From: Xanthomonas floridensis
GTDB lineage: Bacteria; Pseudomonadota; Gammaproteobacteria; Xanthomonadales; Xanthomonadaceae
Direction of reading: 5' to 3'
Length of the DNA stretch: 64,000 nucleotides
Assembly: GCF_001642575.1 (NCBI RefSeq)
Contig: NZ_LXNG01000008.1
Coordinates: forward strand, 1 to 64,000
Each line of letters begins with the position of its first letter. Positions within the stretch are counted from its first letter, which is position 1. Under the pieces are notes generated by a model, which worked only from the letters and a program-made list of their open reading frames with translations, did no database searches and was not told the origin of the DNA. Positions 37,225-48,301 of the stretch are shown here, in pieces. The translations under genes and the position numbers were made by a program.

Positions 37225-37355
37225 GCTAACAAAACGTAGCGAGCAGTCGTCAGGCGGGTGTGGACGGCGCGGAGGAACCGGAGTGTACGAGTGGTACATG
37301 AGGATTCCGAGCACCGGCCGCGCCCGCCTGGCGGCTGCGCAGTAGTTTTGTTAGC
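37225..37355. repeat. 131-bp palindromic dispersed repeat, copy 1 (MITE/REP-like)
   Basis: The element has terminal inverted repeats: GCTAACAAAAC at 37225-37235 and its complement at 37345-37355. Each is extended by a further 20 or so bases of imperfect pairing ending in GGCGGG/CCCGCC. The core starts GTGTGGACGGCGCGGAGGAA and is shared with the copy at 38481. The element ends five bases before the SDR stop codon, so it forms the 3' end of that transcript. It encodes nothing. Confidence 0.8.
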
Positions 37356-37359
37356 TGCT

Positions 37360-38136
37360 CTAAAACCCGTACCGCAGGAATCCGCCATCCACCGCGATGC
37401 ATTCGCCGGTGATGTAGCTGGCGGCCGGCAAGCACAGAAAACCGACCGCGGCGGCGACCTCTTCGGGTTCGCCAATGCGGCGCATCGGCGTTCGCTCGAT
37501 CACCTGCTCGTAGTAGTCCGGATCCGACAACGGCCCGGAGGTACGGCGCGTGCGGATGTACCACGGCGCCACCGCATTGACGCGAATGCCGTCCTCGGCC
37601 CACTCCACCGCCAGGTTGCGCGTCATCTGCTGCAGCGCCGCCTTGGTCATGCCGTAAGGCGCGCCGCTGCGCACATGCGTGATGCCCGAGACGCTGCCGA
37701 CATTGACGATAGCCGAGGCCGCGTGCCGGGTCAGCAGCGGGTGTGCGTAACGCGACAGTTCGAACGCGGAAAACACGTTGGTTTCGAAGATGCCGCGCCA
37801 CTCGTCTTCGGTGTAGTCGATCGCGGCGCGGGTGATGTTGCCGCCGGCATTGTTGATCAGCAGATGCAGGCCGTCGGCGTGGTCTTCCACCCAGTCCAGG
37901 ATCGCGCGGCGCTCGTCGTCGTCGGAGACATCGGCGGCCAGGCCGTGCAGTTCGCGCTCCGGGAACTCTTCGGCCAGTTCGTCGCGCGCCTGCGCCAGTG
38001 CATCGGCATCGCGCGCCACCAGCAGCAGATCCGCACCGAAGCCGAGCAGTTCGCGGGCAATGGCAAGACCAATACCGGCGCTGGCGCCGGTGATGAGCGC
38101 GGTCTGTCCGTCCAGCCGCCAGCGGTGCGTTGTCAC
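37360..38136 (-). CDS. Short-chain dehydrogenase/reductase (tropinone reductase-like SDR)
   Basis: The product is a 258-residue classical SDR. The cofactor motif is TGASAGIG near residue 17, NNAGG is at about 93, and the catalytic Ser-Tyr-Lys set is in [22 protein letters not shown]. The end [11 protein letters not shown] is family-like. Sequence style matches the plant tropinone-reductase-like group common in Xanthomonas; the substrate is unknown. The start is the ATG at 38136, divergent from the small lipoprotein gene with a 106-base gap. The palindromic repeat at 37225-37355 lies directly after its stop. Confidence 0.9.
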   Translation of the reverse strand: MTTHRWRLDGQTALITGASAGIGLAIARELLGFGADLLLVARDADALAQARDELAEEFPERELHGLAADVSDDDERRAILDWVEDHADGLHLLINNAGGNITRAAIDYTEDEWRGIFETNVFSAFELSRYAHPLLTRHAASAIVNVGSVSGITHVRSGAPYGMTKAALQQMTRNLAVEWAEDGIRVNAVAPWYIRTRRTSGPLSDPDYYEQVIERTPMRRIGEPEEVAAAVGFLCLPAASYITGECIAVDGGFLRYGF

Positions 38137-38242
38137 GTGGGTGATCCTCTTTCAAAACGCGGGAAACAGCCGCTGCAGCGCAGTTGACGCAGCGCGACGG
38201 CAGCGGCGTTAGGATACCGCCACACCGAGCGAGGTCACGACG

Positions 38243-38458
38243 ATGAAACTGCACTGGATGCTTGCCGCCGTTCTGGCGTTGCCGGTTGTGGCTTGCCAGC
38301 GCCCGCAACCGGCGCCCACCGATCAAAAGCCCGATCCGCAGGCGACCGCCTTGCGCGACCACATCCAGGCGCCGCTGAACCAGGCACACGCCGTGCAGGC
38401 CGCCAGCGACCAGGCTGCCGAAGATCAGCGCAAGGCGATCGACGCCGCCACGCAATAA
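38243..38458 (+). CDS. Small lipoprotein
   Basis: The product has 71 residues. The signal sequence MKLHWMLAAVLALPVVAC ends in a lipobox (VVAC), with Cys18 as the lipid-bearing residue. The mature part is about 53 residues, polar, with a Pro-rich start and an Ala/Gln/Asp-rich helix (HAVQAASDQAAEDQRKAID). It has no known family. A GAGCGAGG-type ribosome site precedes the ATG. It is divergent from the SDR gene and followed by the second copy of the dispersed repeat. Confidence 0.72.
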   Translation: MKLHWMLAAVLALPVVACQRPQPAPTDQKPDPQATALRDHIQAPLNQAHAVQAASDQAAEDQRKAIDAATQ

Positions 38459-38480
38459 CGGCGGCTAATACGCTGCACGC

Positions 38481-38595
38481 GCAGTCGTGTGGACGGCGCG
38501 CAGGAACCGGTGTGTATGTGTACGAGTTGCACCTGCCGCACCGAGCACAGACCGCGCCCGCACGGCGGTGAGCACGGCCGTCTTGTCAGCTGCTG
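38481..38595. repeat. Dispersed palindromic repeat, copy 2
   Basis: This copy shares the core GTGTGGACGGCGCGCAGGAA and the right-hand part (ACCGCGCCCG, then GTCAGCTGCTG) with the element at 37225-37355, but its ends are more diverged and its terminal pairing is weaker. It starts 22 bases after the lipoprotein stop. Two copies within 1.3 kb, both just after genes, suggest a family that settles at transcript ends. Confidence 0.7.
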
Positions 38596-38695
38596 TAAGT
38601 GCGAGGCGGGGGAAGCGCGTTCAACAGTTCAACAGTTCAACACCGCAGCGGGGCCGTCCGCATGCGGCAAGCCCGCAGCGTCATGCGGCACAGAC

Positions 38696-38724
38696 GACAA
38701 CGCCGGCACAAGGCCGGCGTTGTC
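38696..38724 (-). terminator. Terminator-type hairpin after sppA
   Basis: A 12-bp perfect stem (38696-38707 with 38713-38724) with a five-base loop lies 28 bases past the sppA stop. On the minus strand it is followed by GTCTGTG, without a true T-run. Confidence 0.6.
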
Positions 38725-38752
38725 GCTGTAGTGGAGGGCCTGGCTTGCTGCC

Positions 38753-40654
38753 TCAGAACCCGCAGAAGCAGTAGGCCAGTGCCTTGACCGGCGTGCCGCC
38801 GGCCTTGCCGTCATGCACGGCGTCTTCGACAAAGCGCAGCTGCGTGTCCACTTCCGGCAGCGAGCGCGCCAGCACTGCGCGGGCCACGCCCGAATCGCCC
38901 AGCATCCAGGCGCCCATGCGGCTGCCGGCAAAGCCGCTCATGAACTGCGAGAACGGGGTGGCCGGCTTTTCCACATAGCGGACGCGGAACTTGCCGCGGC
39001 CCAGCTTGGCGCGGTCGGCCGCGTCGGCCACCGCTTCGGACATGCCGCCGAAGGCATCCACCAGACCGTGCTGCTTGGCCTGCGCACCGCTCCACACCCG
39101 ACCACGCGCCACCTTGTCGATCGCCTCCACCGACTGGTGCCGCGCCTGCGCCACCTTGCCGGTGAAATCGGCATAGCCCTTGTTGATCACCGACTGGATC
39201 ACCTGGCCGGCGGCCGGGTCCAGCGGGCGAGTGATATCGAAGGCACCGGCAAAGCGCGTGGTGCCCACGCCGTCGGTATGCACGCCGATCTTGTCCAGCG
39301 CGCGGGTCAGGTTGGGCACCATGCCGAAGATGCCGATCGAACCGCTGATCGTGGACGGGTCGGCGTAGATGCGATCGGCATTCATGCTGATCCAGTACCC
39401 GCCCGAGGCGGCCAGGTCGCCCATCGAGACCACCACCGGCTTTCCGGCCTGCTTGAGCGCGACCACTTCGCGCCGGATCAGCTCCGAGGCGAACACTTCG
39501 CCACCGGGCGAATCCACCCGCAGCACGACCGCCTTGACCTCGTCGTCGTCGCGCGCCTGGCGCAGCAGCGCGGCAGTGGACTCGCCACCGATGCGGCCGG
39601 CCGGCTGCTCGCCACCGCTGATCTCGCCGGCTGCCACGACCACGGCCACCTGCGGGCGGCTGTCCATCGGCGAGCGCTGCGCCTGCAACTGGCTCAGGTA
39701 ATCATTGAAGCCGATATTGCGGAAGCCACTGTCGGCATCGCTGTCGGCGACGCCGCGCTTGGTCAGCAGCGCATCGACGTCTTCACGGGTCTTGAGCCCG
39801 TCGACCAGCTTCTGCTGCAACGCGAACTTGGCCAGGTCACCGCCGGCGGCCACCACACCTTCGGGCAGCGTATCGATGCCGGCGGTCAGCTGTGCAGGCG
39901 TGAGCTTGCGCGCGGCGCCCACGTCGGCCAGGTAGCGCTGCCACACGTCGTTCATCCAGAACAGGTCCGCTTCCTTGGCGTCGGCCGAGGCCGCGTCGAG
40001 GATGTAGGGCTCGGCGGCGGACTTGTACTCGCCCACGCGGAACAGGTGCACGTCCACGCCGAGCTTGTCCTGCAGGCCTTCACGGAAATACTGGCGATAA
40101 CGGCCAAGCCCTTCCAGCAGCACGCTGCCCATCGGGTCCAGGTACACCTCGTTGGCCTGCGCGGCGAGCAGGTACTGGCCCTGGCTCATGCTCTCGCTGA
40201 AGGCCACGATCTGCTTGCCGGAAGCGCGCAGCTTCTGCAGCGCAGCGGCCACTTCGCGCTGCGAGGCGAAGCCGGACGGCTGCAGCTTGTCCAGGTTCAA
40301 CACCACACGCTCGATCTTGCGGTCCTTGCCGGCCGCTTCGATCACCCGCACCAGGTCGCGCAGCTGCACTTCTTCGGCGCTCTTGTCGCCCACCGCCTTG
40401 GCCAGCGACCGGCTCACCGGGTCGGCGCTGAATTGCTCGACCAGCGTGCCTTCGGGATTGATCACCAGCGTGGTGCGCTCGGCCAGCGGCTTGGTGCCGT
40501 CGCCGCGCGCCATCGCCACCACCAACACCAGCAGCAACAGGAACAGAAAACCGAAGAACACCAAGTTGAAGATCAGGCGCCGGGTGAAATTCATCACATC
40601 CCACAGGCCGACGAAGAAGCTGGCGATGGGACTGCGACGCACGGGGTGATTCAT
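38753..40654 (-). CDS. sppA: Signal peptide peptidase SppA, 67K type
   Basis: The product is a 633-residue inner-membrane serine protease with a Ser/Lys dyad that degrades cleaved signal peptides. A single N-terminal transmembrane helix lies at about 28-48. Two tandem S49 domains follow. Lys211 (GEYKSAAEPY) in the first domain and Ser417 (MGDLAASGGYW) in the second match the E. coli dyad. VLRVDSPGGEVFAS is the conserved S49 turn. The ATG at 40654 is chosen because upstream in-frame residues look like leader. It is downstream of the MATE gene on the same strand (84-base gap). The protein ends in an unusual Cys-rich CFCGF. Confidence 0.95.
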   Translation of the reverse strand: MNHPVRRSPIASFFVGLWDVMNFTRRLIFNLVFFGFLFLLLLVLVVAMARGDGTKPLAERTTLVINPEGTLVEQFSADPVSRSLAKAVGDKSAEEVQLRDLVRVIEAAGKDRKIERVVLNLDKLQPSGFASQREVAAALQKLRASGKQIVAFSESMSQGQYLLAAQANEVYLDPMGSVLLEGLGRYRQYFREGLQDKLGVDVHLFRVGEYKSAAEPYILDAASADAKEADLFWMNDVWQRYLADVGAARKLTPAQLTAGIDTLPEGVVAAGGDLAKFALQQKLVDGLKTREDVDALLTKRGVADSDADSGFRNIGFNDYLSQLQAQRSPMDSRPQVAVVVAAGEISGGEQPAGRIGGESTAALLRQARDDDEVKAVVLRVDSPGGEVFASELIRREVVALKQAGKPVVVSMGDLAASGGYWISMNADRIYADPSTISGSIGIFGMVPNLTRALDKIGVHTDGVGTTRFAGAFDITRPLDPAAGQVIQSVINKGYADFTGKVAQARHQSVEAIDKVARGRVWSGAQAKQHGLVDAFGGMSEAVADAADRAKLGRGKFRVRYVEKPATPFSQFMSGFAGSRMGAWMLGDSGVARAVLARSLPEVDTQLRFVEDAVHDGKAGGTPVKALAYCFCGF

Positions 40655-40738
40655 GGAAAACTCCGTCGAAAAGACGTTGCGGACAGATCGTGGCGCCCAG
40701 CATACCGGCTGCACCGTGCATGCGGCATGCGCTGAAAG

Positions 40739-42115
40739 TCAGGGTGCCACAGTGTCGGTCAGCCGCCGGCTGGTCTGGCGGAAGCGCAATCCCATCAGGA
40801 CCGATGCCACGGTCAGGCCCAGGATCAGACCGACCCACATGCCCTGCGGTCCCCAACCAAGACCCAGCCCGAGCCCGGCGCCGATCGGCATGCCCACGCC
40901 CCAGTACGAGACCATGGCCAGAAACATCGGCACACGCGTGTCCTTGAGCCCGCGCAGCGCGCCGGCCGACAACACCTGGATGCCATCGGGAAACTGGAAG
41001 GTGGCGGCAAACAGCAGCAGCAGCGAAGCCAGCGCGGCCACCGCCACATCGTCGGTATACACGCTCACGATGGCGTCGTGCCCCAGCAACAGCGCGCTGG
41101 CCGACAGCGCCTGGGTGCCCAGCACGATGGCGTAACCGGCCCAGGTGGCGCGACGCATCGCGAGCGGGTCGCCGCGGCCGACCGCGTGGCCCACGCGCAC
41201 AGTGGTGGCCTCGGCCACGCCCATCGGGATCATGAAGCACAGCTGCGCGACGTTGATGGCGATCTGGTGTGCGGCCGCCTCGGTCGCGCCCAACCGGCCG
41301 ATCAGCAGCGCGGTGACGATGAACAACCCGCCTTCCATCAACACGGTGATGCCGATCGGAAGGCCCGTGCGCAGCAGATCGCCGATCGCCCGCCAGCGCG
41401 GCCCTTCCAGGTGAGTGAACAACTCCAGATGCGCAAACCGCCGCGCGCGCCACAGATACAGTGCAAACGCGCTGGCCTGCACCCACATGGTGATCGCCGA
41501 CGCCATGCCCAGCCCCTGCGCGCCATGTTCGGCAAACCCGAATCGGCCATAGGTCAGCGCATAGCCCAGCGGCGCCAGCACCAGCAACCCGCCGAAGCCC
41601 AGCAGCATGGTCGGCAGCGTCCAGTGCATGCCCTCGCTGAGATAGCGCATGCAGAAGTAGAACGTCAGCGCCGGCACGCCCCAGCGCACCGCATGCAGGA
41701 AGTCGGTGGCGCCGGGCACGATGTCCGGCGCAATGCCGAAGGTCGGCAGCAGTGGCGGCACCACGCTCAGGAACGCGAACATCAGCGCGCTCAGCCCCAG
41801 CGACAACCACAGGGCCTGACGGAACAGCGGCCCGATCTCGCGCTCGCGCCCGGCGCCGAGCAGTTGCGACACCGAGGCGGTCAACGAAATCAGGGTGCCG
41901 ATCGGCACCAGCATCGGCAGCCACAGCAGCGAGGTGCCGATGGTCACCGCCGCCAGCGTGGCGGTGCCGTGGTGGCCGGCGATGACGTTATCGACGAAGC
42001 CGATCAAGCCGGTGGAGACGTGACCGAGTACCAGCGGCAAGGCCAGCAGGCCGGTGGTGCGCACTTCCGAGGCGAAGCCTGGCGTCGTGGGCGCGGGTGT
42101 AGCAGAGACAGACAT
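40739..42115 (-). CDS. MATE-family multidrug efflux transporter (NorM-like)
   Basis: The protein has 458 residues with twelve predicted helices in two similar halves. The first half includes GLIGFVDNVIAGHHG and PLVLGHVSTG, and the second half includes GLPIGITVLMEGGLFIVTALLIGRLG and HQIAINVAQLCFMIPMGVAEATTVRVGHAVG, the standard MATE signatures. It exports cationic drugs in exchange for Na+ or H+. The start is the ATG at 42115. sppA follows it. The upstream 265 bases before the broken DUF3667 gene hold its promoter; no regulator is adjacent. Confidence 0.94.
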   Translation of the reverse strand: MSVSATPAPTTPGFASEVRTTGLLALPLVLGHVSTGLIGFVDNVIAGHHGTATLAAVTIGTSLLWLPMLVPIGTLISLTASVSQLLGAGREREIGPLFRQALWLSLGLSALMFAFLSVVPPLLPTFGIAPDIVPGATDFLHAVRWGVPALTFYFCMRYLSEGMHWTLPTMLLGFGGLLVLAPLGYALTYGRFGFAEHGAQGLGMASAITMWVQASAFALYLWRARRFAHLELFTHLEGPRWRAIGDLLRTGLPIGITVLMEGGLFIVTALLIGRLGATEAAAHQIAINVAQLCFMIPMGVAEATTVRVGHAVGRGDPLAMRRATWAGYAIVLGTQALSASALLLGHDAIVSVYTDDVAVAALASLLLLFAATFQFPDGIQVLSAGALRGLKDTRVPMFLAMVSYWGVGMPIGAGLGLGLGWGPQGMWVGLILGLTVASVLMGLRFRQTSRRLTDTVAP

Positions 42116-42380
42116 GACAAACCGATCGCCGCGCGGACTGCGGCCGTGCCGGGAGGCGCTGGCACCGGGTCGCGCGGGGCCGCCATCTTACGCGCACTTC
42201 CCGACAGGGATCTGACGCGCCCGCAGCACCCGGCAGCGCAAGGCGATTGCGGTGGCAACACGCCGTCATCGCCAAGGGTGTGGGCCTGCGCCGCGCGATA
42301 CGCTGCATGGCCTGCCAGGCACGACCGTGGAGCGGCCCGGCCTGGCACTCAGCGTCCCTCGCCGCCAACCGGATCCGGCC

Positions 42381-43646
42381 ATGTCCCTGCACCCGCCCAC
42401 CGCGCATCCTTCGGACTGCGAGAACCGCGCCACCGCCCTGCGGGGCGCGTCTGCCACGCCTGCGGCCAGAGCACGCATAACCCCCCGGTGCGCAGCGTCG
42501 CGCACGCGGTGGAGGAAGTCTTCGACTCCTTCTGGCACCTGGATGGACGGATCTTCCGCACCTTGCGCGACCTGCTGGTGCCCGGCCGCGTGGCGCTGCG
42601 GTTCCTGGGCGGCCATCGCCTGCGCTACGTCGCGCCGATGCGGCTGTTCCTGGTGCTGAGCCTGCTGACATCCTTCATCGCCCGGCTGGCGGTGCATGCG
42701 TCAGACGACGCGCACGCGCTCACCGGGGACAACCTCACCCAGACGTCGTTACCCAAGGACTTTGCGCATGCACGCACACCGGCACAGGTGGAAGCGGTCC
42801 GCGCAGATGGCCGGCGCGCTGCTGCAGACCCGTAAGGTGGTGCCGGTAGGCATTGCCCGCGCACGCACACCGGCACAGGTGGAAGCGGTCCGCGCGCAGA
42901 TGGCCGGCGCGCTGCTGCAGACCCGCAAGGTGGTGCCGGCAGGCATTGCCCGCAACGACGTGGATGCCGGCATCGCCCGCGCCGAGAGCGGAGCGCGTAA
43001 ACGGCTGGCGCAACTGCATCAGGGAGCGCGCCTGGAGAGTGCCGCGCCGGCGGTGGATGCACCCGACAACGCCACGTTCTTTTCGGTGGTTGGCAAGCCC
43101 TGGGATCCGGTCAGCAATCCGCTGACATCGGCGCCGCTGCCGGCGTTCGCCAACCACTGGCTCAACGTGCAGCTCCGCCATATCCGCGACAACCTGCCGC
43201 GCCTGCGCAGCAACCCGCAGCTGCTCTACAACGCCTTCTTTGCCGCGGTGCCGTCCACGTTGCTGGTGCTGGTACCGCTGTTTGCGTTGCTGTTGCGCGT
43301 GTTCTACCTGCGCAGCGGCCGGGTGTATCTGCAACATCTGGTGGTCGCGCTCTACAGCCACGCGTTCGTGTGCCTGAACCTGCTGGCCATGCTGCTGTTG
43401 TCGCTGCTGGCCGATGCGCTGGCGCAGATTGCCAGCCCGATCGCCTGGAGCATCGGGGTGGTTCAATTCGGGCTGGCGCTGTGGATGCCGCTGTAGCCGC
43501 TGTAGCTGCTGTGGATGCAGCGGCGTGTCTATGGGCAGGGCTGGCCGCTGACGGTGCTGAAGTACGTTGGCCTGGGCGGCATCTATCTGGTCGTCGTTAC
43601 CGTGGCCGCTGCGCTGCTGATGGTGGCCAGCCTGGCGCGTCTTTAA
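42381..43646 (+). pseudogene. DUF3667 membrane protein gene, broken by two frameshifts and two stops
   Basis: Pieces in successive frames add up to one DUF3667 protein. The frame from the ATG at 42381 reads MSLHPPTAHPSDCEN and then shifts by one lost base in the G run at 42442-42445; the intact reading would be ...GRVCHACGQSTHN. The second frame gives AVEEVFDSFWHLDGRIFRTL and RYVAPMRLFLVLSLLTSF, then breaks in a duplicated segment (42770-42953) at a 2-base deletion. The third frame encodes the last helices, has stops at 43494 and 43503, and continues in the same frame to 43646. One zinc-ribbon Cys also reads Arg (CENR). The gene is certainly non-functional unless the sequence has errors. Confidence 0.85.
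42770..42953 (+). repeat. Tandem duplication of a 93-bp segment inside the DUF3667 pseudogene
   Basis: Unit 1 (42770-42860, 91 bases) and unit 2 (42861-42953, 93 bases) are nearly identical. Unit 1 lacks two bases of a CGCGCGC run, which causes one of the frameshifts. A full 93-bp unit equals 31 codons, so the duplication itself kept the frame. The few differences indicate a fairly recent event. Confidence 0.92.
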
Positions 43647-43949
43647 GCAGGCCTTGTAGATCAAGCAGGCCCTGAAGAGCGCTGCTTCAGCGCTGGCTGC
43701 AACCAGGCTTGCGATGCGGCGGTGTTCGCGCCCCCACGTATCGGCATCGGCGCGTGTGGTGCGGCTGCCCCTGGTCCAGTGCCGCCGTCAGTTCCTGCGC
43801 CAGCACACCCATGGCGGTCACGCCAGCCGGGCATTGGCCTGCTGCTCGGATCACGGCATCAACGCGGCATCGGCGTGTGCGGGCACTGTGCGCAGTTGCC
43901 ATCGAAGGTGCGGCGTGTGCGCGGCGGCCCACCGCCGCGGCGCGGGCGA
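43647..43949. other. Intergenic region after the DUF3667 pseudogene
   Basis: About 300 bases without a recognised gene. A minus-strand frame (43687-43953) exists but is Arg/His-rich, low in family-like features and probably a decayed or chance frame. Confidence 0.4.
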
Positions 43950-44540
43950 TCAACGCGCCAGCTGACGGCTCAACCAGCTGCCGCGCGTGGCCGGCGCCTG
44001 CGCCAGCAGTGCCTCACGCAGACCATCGCGCTCCTGTGGCGGCGTGCGTTGCGCCAGGACCGCCAGCTGCGCCAGCTGGCCGGCATCCAGGCTACGCAGC
44101 ACCGCCAACACCTGCTCGCGCTGCGCCACCGGCACGTAGCCAACCAGCGGCTGCAGCTGCGGATAGAAGTTGCCAAGCTGCGAGCCCAGCCGCCACCCGT
44201 CCCGGTGCAGGCGATCCAGTGCGGTGAACTGGGTGCGCAGGGCGCGCTGCTGGTCCTCGGGCAGCCCCTGCAGGCGCTCGCGTGCCTGGCGCAGCACCAC
44301 CCGGTCGGTGGCGGTCAGGTCCTTCCAGGCGGCGTAGCGGGCACGCAGGTCGGCCTGCTGCACGGGCGTCAGTGCGGCCCAGCGCGCGCGTTGCTGGGCG
44401 GCGCTGGGTGCGGCCGGCGACGTCGCAGCGGACGCGGGCGTCGTGGCGCCACCTTCATCCAGCGCGGCCGGCAGGGCCTGCGCACCGGCGCTGCCGATCA
44501 CGGCGCACAGCAACAGTGCTGCCCAGTCAGTTTTCGTCAT
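43950..44540 (-). CDS. DUF3106-domain exported protein
   Basis: The product has 196 residues. A signal peptide covers about 1-20 (WAALLLCAVIGSAGAQA). An Ala/Thr/Pro-rich stretch leads to the DUF3106 segment: RWAALTPVQQADLRARYAAWKDLTATDRVVLRQARERLQGLP, a repeated L.P.Q...L pattern of short helices that resembles Spy/CpxP-like periplasmic proteins. The ATG at 44540 overlaps the end of the upstream gene by 14 bases, so the two are tightly coupled. It is probably periplasmic. The role is unknown; a chaperone-like or sensor partner for the sigma-like membrane protein is inference. Confidence 0.78.
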   Translation of the reverse strand: MTKTDWAALLLCAVIGSAGAQALPAALDEGGATTPASAATSPAAPSAAQQRARWAALTPVQQADLRARYAAWKDLTATDRVVLRQARERLQGLPEDQQRALRTQFTALDRLHRDGWRLGSQLGNFYPQLQPLVGYVPVAQREQVLAVLRSLDAGQLAQLAVLAQRTPPQERDGLREALLAQAPATRGSWLSRQLAR

Positions 44541-45558
44541 CGACCGTCTCCAGTGGCGCCGACGGCTGTTCGGCCGCCGTGGCGTGTGCGCCGGATTCGT
44601 CGGCCGGGATCGGATGCCCGGCCGCATACCACGCGTAGAAATCCGCCGAACGCGCCAGTTCCAGGTCCGGGTCGGCCAGCATCGCCTGGTCACGTGGATC
44701 CAGCGCGGGGGCGGCGGGCTGATCCGGCAAGTCGATCGCCGGCAGTTCTTCCACCAAAACCGGGGCGGCATCGGTCACATGCAGCACGCCCGCCGGGGCC
44801 TGCGACACCGGCTCCGGCGGCAATGCCGGCCGGCGATGCGTCCACCACCAGGCCAGCACCGCCAACAGCATCGCCAGTGCCAGCACGCCCAGGGCGATGC
44901 CGGCCTGGCGGCGATCGACCCGGGGCCATTGCCATTGCCGCCTGCTGCGCGCGCGGGCAGGACGCTGCCGCGCCGGCACCGGCGACGGCTCTGCCAGGGT
45001 GGCCGGCTGCAGCGGCATGCCGGCCAGCGCCGCGTCGCGCAGCTGACTCAACCGGCTGAGCTGGGATGGGCTGAGGTCGCGCAACTCCTGCTGCGCCGCC
45101 TCGGCCAGCACCCGCCACGCCTGTGCATCCGGGTTGCCCGCCGCATCGCGCGGGCAGGCGCGTGCCAGCGCCTGGCGATAATCCGCCACGGCCACGCCCT
45201 GGACCTCGCTGGCGGCATCCTCCTCCAGCCCGGCCACGATCCGCAGCAACAGCGCCAGCCGGTCGGAGGTCTGCATCCGGCCCAGTGCCGTGAAGGGCGG
45301 CAACCAGGTGCCCGGCATGGGTTCGCGTCGCAATGGCGGCGCCGCCGCCAGCAGGCTCCAGAAGCGCATCGGCCAGCCAGCCATCGGCCGCCCGGCCGCC
45401 TGGCTACTGAAGGCACGCAGCGCCGCCGCCAGGGCCCGCTCGGCCGCTGCCCCGTCGCCGCACTGTAGCTGCGCGAGCACCAGACCCCGGCGTTCGACGC
45501 CCCGCAGGAAGGCTGACAGCGCGGCGGGGGTAACGGGGGCGTCGGGGACTACGGTCAT
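44527..45558 (-). CDS. Membrane-anchored sigma-factor-like protein
   Basis: The product has 343 residues. Residues 10-75 (AALSAFLRGVERRGLVLAQL, ALAAALRAF, WPMRFWSLL) have the helical spacing of sigma region 2 but lack its clear -10 motif. Residues 90-135 (TSDRLALLLRIVAGLEEDAA, EVQGVAVADYRQALARA) read like an ECF sigma region 4 helix-turn-helix. A basic segment (195-218) precedes one transmembrane helix at about 219-239, and the acidic C-terminal 100 residues would be periplasmic. The assignment is by pattern only and could be wrong. The start is the ATG at 45558. It overlaps the DUF3106 gene. Confidence 0.6.
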   Translation of the reverse strand: MTVVPDAPVTPAALSAFLRGVERRGLVLAQLQCGDGAAAERALAAALRAFSSQAAGRPMAGWPMRFWSLLAAAPPLRREPMPGTWLPPFTALGRMQTSDRLALLLRIVAGLEEDAASEVQGVAVADYRQALARACPRDAAGNPDAQAWRVLAEAAQQELRDLSPSQLSRLSQLRDAALAGMPLQPATLAEPSPVPARQRPARARSRRQWQWPRVDRRQAGIALGVLALAMLLAVLAWWWTHRRPALPPEPVSQAPAGVLHVTDAAPVLVEELPAIDLPDQPAAPALDPRDQAMLADPDLELARSADFYAWYAAGHPIPADESGAHATAAEQPSAPLETVDDEN

Positions 45559-46017
45559 GTGAACTCCAGCATCGGCCGGCATGATACCGACGCAAATCGG
45601 CCGCGCCGACCGCTTGACAGATCGCCCCGTCGTTGCTCCGCTCCCGACCGCTGTCCGCGCACGTTGTGCACAGCGGCAGACATACCGATACGCACCCGTC
45701 TGTCAACTGTTGTTTTTTCTTTGTTGCATTCGTGTTTCACGCCTAACCGATTGATCCATATGAATTTTCACCAGGTGGCGAAAAAATGTCCAAGAGGTTG
45801 CCGAGGCAAGTGAATCCGCCTTCACGGCGTGGAGCACGCATGTAATTCACAGGTTTATCCACAGGCAGTGTGGATAAACCGGTTTCCTGAGCCCTCACAT
45901 AGGTTTACGTCGTATTTATCACTTCGGTCACAAAAAGGCGCCGCAACTGATCACACCGCTTTCACGCGCAAAATCCGGCCTGCCCGGGCCGCTGGACAGT
46001 GTCGGTAGACTGGGAGG
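45559..46017. other. Long regulatory-type gap before priA
   Basis: About 460 bases separate two divergent genes. The central part, roughly 45700-45920, is clearly more AT-rich than the surroundings and has T-tracts. It holds an inverted pair of DnaA boxes at 45855-45877. No gene is seen. It contains the promoters of priA and of the sigma-like gene. Confidence 0.6.
45852..45880. promoter_or_regulatory. Inverted pair of perfect DnaA boxes
   Basis: TTATCCACA at 45855-45863 and its complement TGTGGATAA at 45869-45877 are both perfect consensus DnaA boxes. They form a 12-bp inverted repeat (GGTTTATCCACA) with five bases between the arms. They lie 140 bases before the priA start. They may regulate priA, or the hairpin may be coincidental. 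Confidence 0.65.
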
Positions 46018-48240
<2,223 letters not shown>

Positions 48241-48301
48241 GGCCGGTGCGTCTCGCGCACGGGCAGCAGCCGGATCCACGGTGCGCGATGTCTCCGGGTT
48301 T

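Noticed and set aside
38813-40735. 640-residue plus-strand open frame
   Set aside because: It mirrors sppA, and the sppA catalytic residues fix the coding strand.
42696-43496. 266-residue frame as a separate intact gene
   Set aside because: It is the third-frame segment of the broken DUF3667 gene; its N-terminal part is duplicated sequence and not a natural start.
43687-43953. 88-residue minus-strand frame
   Set aside because: Arg/His-rich composition and no recognisable start or motif; it may be decayed DNA.
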